From Desulfobacterales bacterium (GTDB taxonomy: Bacteria; Desulfobacterota; DSM-4660; Desulfatiglandales; B25-G16), in assembly GCA_030672485.1 (NCBI GenBank), contig DAOVGH010000084.1, positions 1 to 10,051 on the forward strand: DNA of 10,051 bases, in the 5' to 3' direction. This document shows positions 1-6,902 of this stretch, one piece after another. The notes under the pieces were generated by a model that saw only the letters and a list, made by a program, of their open reading frames with translations, did no database searches and was not told the DNA's origin. Numbering within the stretch: the stretch's first letter is position 1; the number at the start of each line of letters is the position of its first letter. A program made the position numbers and the translations under genes.

Positions 1-210
1 ACACCTCCCCTTGCACTTTTCGGCCACTATCCGGGTTACTTCGTTGTGTTCTTCCCAGGCCAATGTTGGACTCTCACCCGTGGTGCCCACAGCCAGTATC
101 CCACTCACACCACTTGCAATCTGAAACTCCACCAATTTCTCGAGGCCCTGAATATCTATCTCATGGTCCTTGAACGGCGTGATCAGGGCCGTGTAACACC
201 TGCTAAACAT
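1..210 (-). CDS. dapA: 4-hydroxy-tetrahydrodipicolinate synthase, N-terminal part (cut by window edge)
   Basis: DapA condenses pyruvate with aspartate semialdehyde in the cytoplasm, the first committed step to diaminopimelate and lysine. Only the first 70 codons lie in the window; the frame is open to base 1. The N-terminus shows the family pattern: YTALITPF at residues 6-13 and the motif GTTGES at 42-47, whose two threonines (43 and 44) match the active-site pair of the family, followed by the usual PTL and EEH residues. The ATG at 210-208 has a strong ribosome site (GGAGGTG, 222-216) five bases upstream. The gene sits directly behind a lysine riboswitch and an intrinsic terminator, which supports lysine synthesis over other members of the aldolase family such as N-acetylneuraminate lyase. 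The catalytic lysine that forms the Schiff base lies outside the window. Confidence 0.95.
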   Translation of the reverse strand, partial: MFSRCYTALITPFKDHEIDIQGLEKLVEFQIASGVSGILAVGTTGESPTLAWEEHNEVTRIVAEKCKGRC

Positions 211-244
211 CTTAGCACCTCCTTTTTTAGGTTGCTCCTTTCCC

Positions 245-276
245 AAAAAAAAGCAGCCGGAGCACACTCCAACTGC
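245..276 (-). terminator. Intrinsic terminator of the lysine riboswitch expression platform
   Basis: Read on the minus strand, GCAGTTGGAG (276-267) and CTCCGGCTGC (262-253) form an unbroken 10-bp stem with two G-U pairs and a four-base loop. Eight T residues follow at once (252-245). It lies between the riboswitch aptamer and dapA, so it can abort dapA transcription. Its loop and 3' arm (265-259, GTGCTCC) can instead pair with GGAGTGC at 298-292 in the aptamer's 3' end, giving seven pairs including two wobbles. This is a candidate antiterminator. Confidence 0.92.
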
Positions 277-280
277 AACC

Positions 281-465
281 CTACCAAGAGAGCACTCCAC
301 GGAAAACCGTGACAGTCCTACGGATCTTCTCCGCAGGCCCAGCCCGCTTTCGTAACAGGCCAAAAGCAGACTTCGGCGGTGCGCCCTTTCACTGCAAGGT
401 CCAGCCACGGAGCCTGTTCCCCTCCCCTGCGGCCACTGATCAGCACCGCGCCTCAACTCTGGCTC
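281..465 (-). promoter_or_regulatory. Lysine riboswitch (L box) upstream of dapA
   Basis: This RNA leader binds lysine and controls dapA. On the minus strand the conserved blocks of the L-box family occur in order: GAGGCGC (454-448), GTGAAAGGGCGC then CCGCCGAAG in the central core (about 392-371), GGCTGG (344-339), and GGACTGTCACGG running into a CACGG-TTTT-CCGTG hairpin (311-298). Then come GTGGAG and the 3' strand of the closing helix, GCTCTCTTGG (293-284). The 5' strand of that helix is CCAGAG near 463-458, pairing with one bulged base. The terminator lies immediately downstream and a promoter immediately upstream, so the most likely mechanism is transcription termination when lysine is bound. 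Exact aptamer ends are uncertain by several bases. Confidence 0.93.
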
Positions 466-471
466 AAAATC

Positions 472-500
472 ACCCTAAAAGATGAAATCCCACGTGTCAA
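472..500 (-). promoter_or_regulatory. Predicted sigma-70-type promoter for the riboswitch-dapA transcript
   Basis: On the minus strand a perfect -35 box TTGACA (500-495) is followed by a 17-bp spacer and the weaker -10 box TAGGGT (477-472). The predicted start, near 466-464, falls exactly at the 5' edge of the lysine aptamer, which supports the call. The -10 box matches consensus at only three of six positions. Confidence 0.6.
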
Positions 501-530
501 GAAAAAAGTTGGTTACTCTCAGGCCCTGAG
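501..530 (-). terminator. Possible weak terminator after the HPP-family gene
   Basis: On the minus strand CTCAG-GGC-CTGAG (530-518) forms a 5-bp stem with a three-base loop, and a run of six T lies at 507-502, 10 bases after the stem. The stem is short and the T-run is displaced, so termination would be inefficient. The position, between the HPP stop codon and the dapA promoter, is sensible. Confidence 0.25.
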
Positions 531-542
531 TGTGGTGATCAA

Positions 543-1046
543 CTATAGCAAATTCTTCAATACCGGCCTTAGCAATGTCTTTATAACACACAATGAGACA
601 ATTCCTACTAATATGACAAGAACGGTCGTGTAGTTGCATTCGTTGATAACGAGTCCCAACGCTACGCTTGCTGCAGGGGGATGTTCCGTATTTGTGATTA
701 CCATGACAAATATCGCCAATCCCACAGATATCGCACCGAATACTACATATGAGAACCCCTGGATAATGGGTAGCTGCGTCAGCAATGGCACCGAAGATAA
801 GTAACGGCAAAGGCAACCTGCACCTACCCCAACGAGATATCCTCCTATCAGAAACCTCGGCCTTGACACCTGTGCCTCAGGCATGGTGAACGCTATAAAG
901 AAACTAGCGCCCAAAGCAGCAATGACAGCGGCATTTGACATAGCATCGAGGCTTAGTAGTACTAATAAAATAGACAGGGCTGCCAAGGTGCATTGCAATA
1001 TGTATCTAGCCTTATTGCTCCTGAATTTATCATCAAATATTTCCAT
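543..1046 (-). CDS. HPP-family integral membrane protein
   Basis: This is a 167-residue membrane protein of the HPP family, named for the His-Pro-Pro in the segment TEHPPAAS seen here at residues 120-127. The second family landmark, ALGAS followed by SRPR, is at 44-48 and 61-64. About five hydrophobic segments are visible (roughly 16-33, 39-55, 66-81, 98-117 and 138-158). The length fits the short forms that lack CBS domains. Some plant and cyanobacterial relatives have been linked to nitrite transport; for this protein the substrate is unknown and transport is only an inference. The ATG at 1046 is preceded by GAGGG at a suitable distance, and the N-terminus MEIFDDKF looks typical for the family. 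The gene lies upstream of the dapA riboswitch on the same strand but is probably transcribed separately. Confidence 0.88.
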   Translation of the reverse strand: MEIFDDKFRSNKARYILQCTLAALSILLVLLSLDAMSNAAVIAALGASFFIAFTMPEAQVSRPRFLIGGYLVGVGAGCLCRYLSSVPLLTQLPIIQGFSYVVFGAISVGLAIFVMVITNTEHPPAASVALGLVINECNYTTVLVILVGIVSLCVIKTLLRPVLKNLL

Positions 1047-1139
1047 TTTGGAACCCTCACTTCTTCGTCAACCATATGGGCCATGATTGAAGCCAACGTT
1101 CCCCTCTGGAAAACCTTTCCCGTCCCATCTTCCTCTTCT

Positions 1140-1168
1140 ATAGTGCTTTTCATACTATCTAATGTCAA
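1140..1168 (-). promoter_or_regulatory. Predicted sigma-70-type promoter for the HPP-family gene
   Basis: On the minus strand a perfect -35 box TTGACA (1168-1163) is followed by a 17-bp spacer and a -10-like CACTAT (1145-1140), with three of six consensus positions. It would give a leader of about 85 bases before the HPP start codon. Confidence 0.45.
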
Positions 1169-1494
1169 ATGGTCTTTTGCGGCTTTCGGCAACCACGTTT
1201 TTATATGAGAGAATCGAAAGCGGTATAAATCGGGCGCACCCTGAAAGGCCCAGGACAGGGCCAATGGTTTTGCTTTGTTTTTTTTTAAAAATGGGTTATT
1301 ATCAAACCGTAACGACCGATTAGAAGTCGCTCTGTACCTTTCTGGATGACATCTCATCAAAAACAAACCAAGGCAAGCTTTATCCAGATACGGTAAGGCC
1401 CGGTTGGCTCTAAAGGCAGGACTTAGATGCTTAGTAAATATCCGTCTTGATTATCTTCAAAAGAATACCCTACAGAATTGGTTAATACAGAGGC

Positions 1495-1500
1495 GGGGGA
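1495..1500 (+). promoter_or_regulatory. Purine-rich ribosome site that decides the PGK-like start
   Basis: GGGGGA lies four bases before the ATG at 1505, with AGAGG a little further upstream (1489-1493). The alternative TTG at 1478 has no Shine-Dalgarno sequence in front of it, so the ATG is preferred. Confidence 0.55.
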
Positions 1501-1504
1501 AGAA

Positions 1505-2800
1505 ATGCCTGAAACAAGGTCAGCTCCACATCTCAAACTCATTCAGGAAGCAGACATAAATGACAAGGTTGTGCTCATCAGGGTTGACCACAATGTAGTA
1601 AAAAGGGGGCAAATAGAGGATCCTTTCAGGATAGATTCAACCCTGGGCACTCTTTTCCATATTGCATCAAGAGGCGGAAGACCGATCTTGATGACCCATG
1701 TCGGCAGACCGAGGGACAAGAGAACTGGAAAGATAAACTGCTCCCCAAATAGCTCAGTCGATCCTTTGGTTGCCTATTTGGAAGAAAAACTACGGATAAA
1801 GATTGAGGCCCCCGCCTTTTCCATCCAACCGGATCTTGGGATAACTACTATTGACAGTTCCATCCAGGAATCGATCCAAAGGTTAAAAGAGCGTAAGATA
1901 GGGGCTATTTACCTTCCGAATGTCAGGTGGTTTCAAGGTGAACAGACATATGGACCAGAACGCACCAGGTTTGCCGAGCAGTTGTCAGGCGTAGCAGATA
2001 TCTTTGTAAATGATGCCTTTGGCTCATGGCAGCCTGATGTCTCCACCTTTGATATTACCAGATATCTTCCTTCTTACGCTGGTTTCTTGATGCAACAGGA
2101 GATCAAAAACCTCGAAAAGGTTCTCGATCCCGCCAGGCCTTTTTTGGCAATAGTAGCCGGTGCTAAATACGATACAAAGATAGGGCCATTAAAAGAATTG
2201 TATCAGCGGGTAGATCATTTGATCTTAGGAGGTGTTATCTATAATGCCTTTCTGAGCGCTCAATTCGGCGTAGAGATAGCCGGGGTTCCTGAGGAGGATG
2301 TTGATCTTGCCTTAGAGCTTGTCCGGCTGGATAAGGAAAAAAATAAGATAGTAAGGCTCCCATTGCTTGTGGAATCCGAAGATTTCGGGGAAAGGAAACA
2401 GGGAAAAACAAAGACTGTAGCCATCAAGGATTTCCGGAAAGGTGACAGATACAATTACATCCTTGATGCGGGTCCAGACGCCTTTCATGAAAAGCCTGTA
2501 GTGGATATAATTAAGTCGGCCAAAACCATCTTTGTTAATGCGGTTATGGGTCTCACACCTCACTTTTATGATGGCTCAAGGGCCCTTTACGAGGCAATAG
2601 ATGAAAACCACAGAGCCCTAAAATTGTACGGAGGAGGTGATACCCTCCAGGAGTTAAAGAACCTCTGCCCTGGCACATACATGAGGGGTCTGAACAATCC
2701 CGACTGCTACTATTTCACGGGTGGAGGTACAGTCCTCAAGGCATTGGAGGAGGGAAGCCCCTTTAAGATTAAACCCGTAGAGCCACTTGTAAGAAGATAA
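1505..2800 (+). CDS. Divergent phosphoglycerate kinase family protein (paralogue-like)
   Basis: The protein has the two-domain fold pattern of phosphoglycerate kinase, which moves phosphate between 1,3-bisphosphoglycerate and ADP. Numbered from the ATG at 1505 (431 residues; bacterial PGK is usually about 390-400), it keeps RVDxN (26-30), the arginine at 42, His65 and Arg68 in THVGRP, VNDAFG (168-173), Arg211, two nucleotide-site lysines in AGAKYDTK (221, 225), GGGDT (376-380) and TGGG (405-408). Several signatures are broken. The normal AHRAHS after VNDAFG is SWQPDVS (174-180), which removes a 3-phosphoglycerate-binding arginine. GGAK is AGAK, NGPxG is NAVMG, and the usual VFE after it is absent. 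It is probably an active kinase with an altered acceptor, not the main glycolytic enzyme, though a divergent true PGK cannot be excluded. It heads a tight plus-strand gene cluster. Confidence 0.8.
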   Translation: MPETRSAPHLKLIQEADINDKVVLIRVDHNVVKRGQIEDPFRIDSTLGTLFHIASRGGRPILMTHVGRPRDKRTGKINCSPNSSVDPLVAYLEEKLRIKIEAPAFSIQPDLGITTIDSSIQESIQRLKERKIGAIYLPNVRWFQGEQTYGPERTRFAEQLSGVADIFVNDAFGSWQPDVSTFDITRYLPSYAGFLMQQEIKNLEKVLDPARPFLAIVAGAKYDTKIGPLKELYQRVDHLILGGVIYNAFLSAQFGVEIAGVPEEDVDLALELVRLDKEKNKIVRLPLLVESEDFGERKQGKTKTVAIKDFRKGDRYNYILDAGPDAFHEKPVVDIIKSAKTIFVNAVMGLTPHFYDGSRALYEAIDENHRALKLYGGGDTLQELKNLCPGTYMRGLNNPDCYYFTGGGTVLKALEEGSPFKIKPVEPLVRR

Positions 2801-2805
2801 ATCCA

Positions 2806-3609
2806 ATGCGAATCACACCGATCTTTGATCCCCAGGAAAGCCGCAGGCCCATGAGGGTGGCTGCCCTTATGTCGGGCTCAGGAACCAACATTATCCGGCT
2901 CCTTGAAAGAGAAAAGGAACTGGAAAATGAGCCCAATGGTTCCCCCTTTAGAATTATCTTCATCTTCAGTGACCGCTCTGACGGTGTCTCAGCAGGCGAG
3001 AGAATTGCCCTTGAGGCTGGAATCCCTTACTTCAGTTACGACATAAGGAGGTTTTACTCCCTGAAGGGATTAAAGAGGTCCCACCTGACACCTGAAGGTT
3101 TGGCAGCCAGGAAGGAATTCGACTCCGTGGCCTCTCGTCTGATCAAGGCATTTGATGTAGATATCATTGCCTTGGGGGGATACATGAGTTACCTTACCTT
3201 AGGAAGATGTGTCAATGTGCATCCAGCTGATCTATCCATACTCACATCTGATGGAAAAAGGAAGTACGTTGGCGATCATGCAATGGCTGATGCAATAGCC
3301 AATGGAGAGGCTTCTTTACGTGCCTCAACCATCTGGACAGACGCCGGGGTGGACACTGGCCCGCTGTTGATGGTCTCAAATCCCCTGAAAGTTGAAGTGC
3401 CCATGCCATTACCAGATCTCCTCAAGGACAAGCTGGCCTTTAGGAAAGTGATCGATGAACACCAGAGACGCCTTAAGACGGTCGGCGACTGGAAGATCCT
3501 TCCCTTAACGGTGGAGATGATTGCTCGGGGGCGCTTTTCCCTGGATGAAAATAATATCGTTTGTGTGGATGGACGCCCTGCACCCAAAGGCTACAGGCTT
3601 GAGGAATAA
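2806..3609 (+). CDS. PurN-like formyltransferase family protein
   Basis: This 267-residue protein is homologous along its length to phosphoribosylglycinamide formyltransferase (PurN, about 210 residues), which transfers formyl from 10-formyltetrahydrofolate to an amine. It shows the phosphate-binding SGSGTN (23-28), the Asn-x-His pair (137, 139) in VNVHP, Asp173 in VDTGP, and a C-terminal tail ending DGRPAPKGY that matches the PurN tail. The catalytic Asn/His/Asp set is therefore present. It differs from true PurN in the substrate region: the SLLP-x-YPGLHT segment after the histidine is replaced by ADLSILTSDGKRKYVGDH, and FMRIL becomes YMSYL. It starts 5 bp after the PGK-like gene, implying coupled translation. 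A start at ATG 2851 (residue 16) would match the usual N-terminus but has a weak ribosome site. A role outside purine synthesis is inferred. Confidence 0.8.
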   Translation: MRITPIFDPQESRRPMRVAALMSGSGTNIIRLLEREKELENEPNGSPFRIIFIFSDRSDGVSAGERIALEAGIPYFSYDIRRFYSLKGLKRSHLTPEGLAARKEFDSVASRLIKAFDVDIIALGGYMSYLTLGRCVNVHPADLSILTSDGKRKYVGDHAMADAIANGEASLRASTIWTDAGVDTGPLLMVSNPLKVEVPMPLPDLLKDKLAFRKVIDEHQRRLKTVGDWKILPLTVEMIARGRFSLDENNIVCVDGRPAPKGYRLEE

Positions 3610-3649
3610 CTTCAGACACTTTAGCAGACTTAAATAGGTTCCTAGTTTC

Positions 3650-4297
3650 ATGGCGCATGATTTTACTCTTGCAAGAGAAAGGATGGTAAAAGATCAGTTA
3701 GCCGCCAGGGGCATAAGAGATGAAAGGGTTCTCCAGGCTATGGGTAAAATCCCCCGACACCTTTTCATTGATGAGGCCCTGGCTGGGGAGGCATATGATG
3801 ACCATCCGGTGCCCATAGGTGAAAATCAAACCATATCACAGCCTTACATTGTAGCCCTCATGACAGAGGCATTGGAGCTGAGGGGAAACGAAAATACCCT
3901 TGAGTTAGGAACAGGTTCCGGTTATCAGACAGCTATTCTGGCTGAATTGTCGAGCATGGTTTACACCATAGAGAGGATCGAATCACTCCTTGCAAATGCC
4001 AGAAAGATATTGGTCCAGTTGGAATATGATAATATCGTGTTTAAGGCCTTTGATGGAACCATGGGCTGGAAGGAATACGCCCCCTTCGATACTATCATAG
4101 TAACGGCTGGCGCACCAAGCCTACCAAAGCCCCTTATAGATCAGCTGGCAGATAATGGGCGGATGATTATCCCTGTTGGCGACAGATACAGCCAGGAGTT
4201 GATAAAGATTGTTAGAAACGGAAAACGTTTAGAGCAAAAGAGCCTCGGAGGATGTCGTTTTGTTAATCTCATCGGTATCCACGGCTGGCAAGATTAG
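3650..4297 (+). CDS. pcm: Protein-L-isoaspartate O-methyltransferase
   Basis: Pcm uses S-adenosylmethionine to methylate abnormal L-isoaspartyl residues in aged proteins, starting their repair in the cytoplasm. The 215-residue length is typical. Visible landmarks are the N-terminal RERMVKDQL (9-17), the substrate-side motif GENQTISQPY (57-66), the SAM-binding motif I LELGTGSGYQTA (84-95), the conserved VTAGAP segment, LIDQL with IPVG after it, and a C-terminal RFVNLIG followed by GW. The ATG at 3650 gives the standard N-terminus, although only a weak TAGG ribosome site precedes it. It lies 40 bp after the formyltransferase gene and 9 bp before thrC on the same strand, so it is likely part of the same transcript. 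No anomalies were seen. Confidence 0.95.
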   Translation: MAHDFTLARERMVKDQLAARGIRDERVLQAMGKIPRHLFIDEALAGEAYDDHPVPIGENQTISQPYIVALMTEALELRGNENTLELGTGSGYQTAILAELSSMVYTIERIESLLANARKILVQLEYDNIVFKAFDGTMGWKEYAPFDTIIVTAGAPSLPKPLIDQLADNGRMIIPVGDRYSQELIKIVRNGKRLEQKSLGGCRFVNLIGIHGWQD

Positions 4298-4306
4298 GAG
4301 ACCTCG

Positions 4307-5809
4307 ATGAAGCTAGATGAATTTCCTGAGGATATCAGGAAATACCTGGTCCCCGAGCCATCAGGTAACATGTTCTACAGATGTCTTGGCTGCAGGGGTG
4401 AATTCGATATTGAAAGACTTCTTTACACCTGCCCATCTTGTGGCGGGATATTGATGCTTTATCATCAATTGACAGGGGAAAAGAAAAATATAGAGGGTAC
4501 CTTATGGAGAAGGATCTTTGACTACAGGAGGATGCTTAACCTCAATCCCCTTAAGGGTATCTTCCGCTATTATGAGTTCATTGCCCCCATTATCCCGTTA
4601 GAATCTATAATATATCTTGGCGAGGCTCATACCCCCATAGTCATGGCCAATCAAAACCTCGAAAAACTGGTAGGCCTCCCCTTCTATTTTAAAAATGAAG
4701 GACTGAATCCAAGTCTATCTTTTAAAGACAGGGGAATGGCCTGCGCTTTAAGTTTTCTCAATTACCAGGCCAAAAAGAAGGGTATGAAAAACCTATTAAC
4801 GATATGCGCCTCTACCGGTGATACCTCAGCCTCCGGGGCACTATATTCCGCGTATCTCAGTAATCTTCTGAAGTCGGCCGCGGTTCTCCCTAAAGGGAAG
4901 GTCACATTGCAACAACTCTCACAGCCACTTGGAAGTGGGGCAACGGTCTTAGAGATGCCGGGAGTCTTCGATGACTGCATGAAGGTGGTAGAAGAGCTAA
5001 GCGAAGGATATGAAGTTTCCCTTTTGAATTCCAAGAACAGCTGGAGAATTGTAGGCCAGGAATCATTCGCCTTTGAAATAGCCCAAGACTTTGATTATCA
5101 GGTGGCTGATAAGGTTGTAGTTGTTCCAATTGGCAATGCTGGCAACATAACGGCTATTATGAGTGGCTTTTTGAAATTTTTAAAGGCCAATATCATTGCC
5201 GAGCTACCCAAAATCATTGGCGTCCAGTCAGATCATGCTGATCCCGTATATCGCTATTATCTGGAGGATGACCCTTCTCGGCGGAAATTCAAGCCAGTTA
5301 CTGTAAAACCGAGTGTTGCCCAGGCAGCCATGATCGGGAATCCTGTCTCTATGCCGCGCGTTATCGATCTAATCAGGGAATATGATCGGGCAGCTGGTCA
5401 AAAAAGGATATTCGTTGTGTCTGTAACTGAGCAGGAGATAATGGATGCCATGATCGTAGCAAACAAAAATGGTCATATTGCCTGTACCCATGGAGGCGAG
5501 TGTATGGCCGGGTTCGTAAAGGCCGTAAAGGCAGGCCTTGTGTCCAAAGGAGAGATAGGTGTACTTGATGCCACAGCCCATGTCCTGAAATTCTCCTCAT
5601 TCCAACAGATGTATCTTGCCGATAGATTTCCATCTGAATTCGGGGTCAGGCCAAGAAAAGAATTTAAGAACACCCCTGTTACGATCGGGCTAAAGGGTCT
5701 CAGAAAACAACCACAGGCTGGAAGGCCACTCCAAGGAAAAGACCTTGACCGCTTCACTAAGGCAGGTGCAACGGAAATCGCCAGGGCCCTCAATCTAAAA
5801 AAAAGATAA
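4307..5809 (+). CDS. thrC: Threonine synthase with N-terminal zinc ribbon
   Basis: Threonine synthase is a pyridoxal-phosphate enzyme that converts O-phosphohomoserine to threonine. The 500-residue protein begins with a zinc-ribbon-like pair CLGC and CPSC (cysteines 26, 29, 42 and 45). It then shows GEAHTP (105-110), the PLP lysine in LSFKDRGM (Lys140), the phosphate-site-like ASTGDTSAS (168-176) and the glycine-rich PIGNAGN (274-280), all characteristic of the threonine synthase branch of the fold-type II PLP family. It is longer than the compact forms of about 350 residues because of the ribbon and a C-terminal tail of about 45 residues. The ATG has a good AGGAG ribosome site. The start is 9 bp after pcm and the stop 7 bp before lptG. 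Homoserine genes are not in the window, while dapA, at the other branch of the aspartate pathway, is nearby on the other strand. Confidence 0.93.
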   Translation: MKLDEFPEDIRKYLVPEPSGNMFYRCLGCRGEFDIERLLYTCPSCGGILMLYHQLTGEKKNIEGTLWRRIFDYRRMLNLNPLKGIFRYYEFIAPIIPLESIIYLGEAHTPIVMANQNLEKLVGLPFYFKNEGLNPSLSFKDRGMACALSFLNYQAKKKGMKNLLTICASTGDTSASGALYSAYLSNLLKSAAVLPKGKVTLQQLSQPLGSGATVLEMPGVFDDCMKVVEELSEGYEVSLLNSKNSWRIVGQESFAFEIAQDFDYQVADKVVVVPIGNAGNITAIMSGFLKFLKANIIAELPKIIGVQSDHADPVYRYYLEDDPSRRKFKPVTVKPSVAQAAMIGNPVSMPRVIDLIREYDRAAGQKRIFVVSVTEQEIMDAMIVANKNGHIACTHGGECMAGFVKAVKAGLVSKGEIGVLDATAHVLKFSSFQQMYLADRFPSEFGVRPRKEFKNTPVTIGLKGLRKQPQAGRPLQGKDLDRFTKAGATEIARALNLKKR

Positions 5810-5816
5810 GCTGAAG

Positions 5817-6893
5817 ATGAAAATAATCAAAAGGTATTTTTATAGGGAATTCCTTACCTTCTTCTTTATCTCCGTGATTACGTTCTTGATTATCTATATG
5901 GTGGTGGACTTCTTCGGAAAAATAGACAACTTTCTTGAGGCCAATGTCCCCATGAATGTGGCCTTTTCCTATTTTCTCTATAAGATACCCTTCTCCATAC
6001 AGCAATTGATCCCTGTATCAGTTCTTATATCTGTTATGTTAATGCTCAGCATAATGAATAAACACAATGAAATACTGGCTATGAGGAATTGTGGACAAAG
6101 CCTGTTCAATATCTCTTATCCCATAATAGTAATCTCTACTCTTACTGGAATTGGGTCCTTTTTTCTCGCTGAATCCATTGTCCCGATTACCAGCTCTATG
6201 GCCAACCGTATATGGAATATCCAGGTTGAAAAAAGGGATCCTAAGGGAGCCTACAAGTTGTCCCACCTCTGGTACAAGGGCAAGGATGCCATATACCAGA
6301 TCAGGGCCCACGACAGCAGGAAGCATACAATAGAGGGTTTCTCTGTCTTTTTCCTTGATAAAGACTTCACACTAACGAAAAAGATCGATGCCAGGAAGGC
6401 AACATGGATTAATGATAGATGGTATCTTAATGATGGGCTTATACAGGAAATTGAACCTGACGGGTCGAGGAAATCAACGAGGTTTACTCACTATTCAATA
6501 CAAGTTCCCGAAGGTCCTGAAAATTTTGAGAGATCCATGAAGACACCAGAGGAAATGAGTTTTTGGGAGCTCAGAAAATATGTGGGAAAGATAAGCCAAG
6601 AGGGTTATGATTCAACAAGATACCAAGTGGACCTTCATATCAAAATAGCCTTTCCCTTTATCTGTCCTATACTTGCCCTAGCGGGAATTCCTCTTGCCTT
6701 GAGGAGGAAAAAAGGCGGAATTGCCTTTGGTATTACCATTGGTATCGGTATTACTTTTCTCTACCTCCTGGCATTCGGCCTATCAAGATCTCTGGCCATA
6801 TCCGGAGCCCTGCCCCCAATATTGGGTGCATGGATAGCAAACCTTCTTTTTTCACTCTTTGGCATTTACCTTATGCTAGCGAGAGAGATTTGA
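5817..6893 (+). CDS. lptG: LPS export ABC transporter permease, LptG/LptF family
   Basis: This is an inner-membrane permease of the YjgP/YjgQ family, which with LptF and the ATPase LptB extracts lipopolysaccharide from the inner membrane and passes it to the periplasmic Lpt bridge. The 358-residue length is typical. There are three N-terminal membrane segments (about 12-33, 60-80 and 100-122), a hydrophilic periplasmic domain of the jellyroll type (about 125-265), and three C-terminal segments (about 277-295, 302-323 and 331-354). EILAMRNCGQS at 85-95, between segments two and three, corresponds to the cytoplasmic coupling region that meets LptB. LptG is favoured over LptF by overall appearance only; the two cannot be separated with certainty here, and lptF is not in the window. 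It follows thrC by 7 bp with a poor ribosome site, suggesting translational coupling. Confidence 0.85.
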   Translation: MKIIKRYFYREFLTFFFISVITFLIIYMVVDFFGKIDNFLEANVPMNVAFSYFLYKIPFSIQQLIPVSVLISVMLMLSIMNKHNEILAMRNCGQSLFNISYPIIVISTLTGIGSFFLAESIVPITSSMANRIWNIQVEKRDPKGAYKLSHLWYKGKDAIYQIRAHDSRKHTIEGFSVFFLDKDFTLTKKIDARKATWINDRWYLNDGLIQEIEPDGSRKSTRFTHYSIQVPEGPENFERSMKTPEEMSFWELRKYVGKISQEGYDSTRYQVDLHIKIAFPFICPILALAGIPLALRRKKGGIAFGITIGIGITFLYLLAFGLSRSLAISGALPPILGAWIANLLFSLFGIYLMLAREI

Positions 6894-6902
6894 GGAAAGA
6901 CT

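Larger units (their letters stand above)
1047..1504. other. Divergent intergenic region between the HPP gene and the PGK-like operon
   Basis: No convincing gene lies in these roughly 460 bases. They hold the HPP promoter (1140-1168), a small GGCCC/GGGCC hairpin (1247-1262), a run of nine T followed by five A (1278-1291), and on the minus strand at about 1350-1302 a stretch beginning GTCATCC that resembles a decayed copy of a dispersed intergenic repeat. A plus-strand promoter for the downstream operon must lie here, but I see no good one; TTGATT at 1447-1452 is only a weak -35 candidate. A minus-strand reading frame runs from 1366 into the HPP gene in another frame and has no recognisable similarity. 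Confidence 0.5.

Noticed and set aside
46..633. Plus-strand open frames at 46-312 and 379-633
   Set aside because: They are antisense to dapA and to the lysine riboswitch and carry no protein-like signature.
1247..1286. GGCCC/GGGCC hairpin followed by a T9 run as a plus-strand terminator
   Set aside because: The T-run starts 16 bases after the stem and there is no plus-strand gene upstream to terminate.
962..1366. Minus-strand open frame of 134 codons upstream of and overlapping the HPP gene
   Set aside because: Its first part crosses repeat-like sequence, its last part overlaps HPP out of frame, and the protein resembles nothing known. The HPP frame is clearly the real one.
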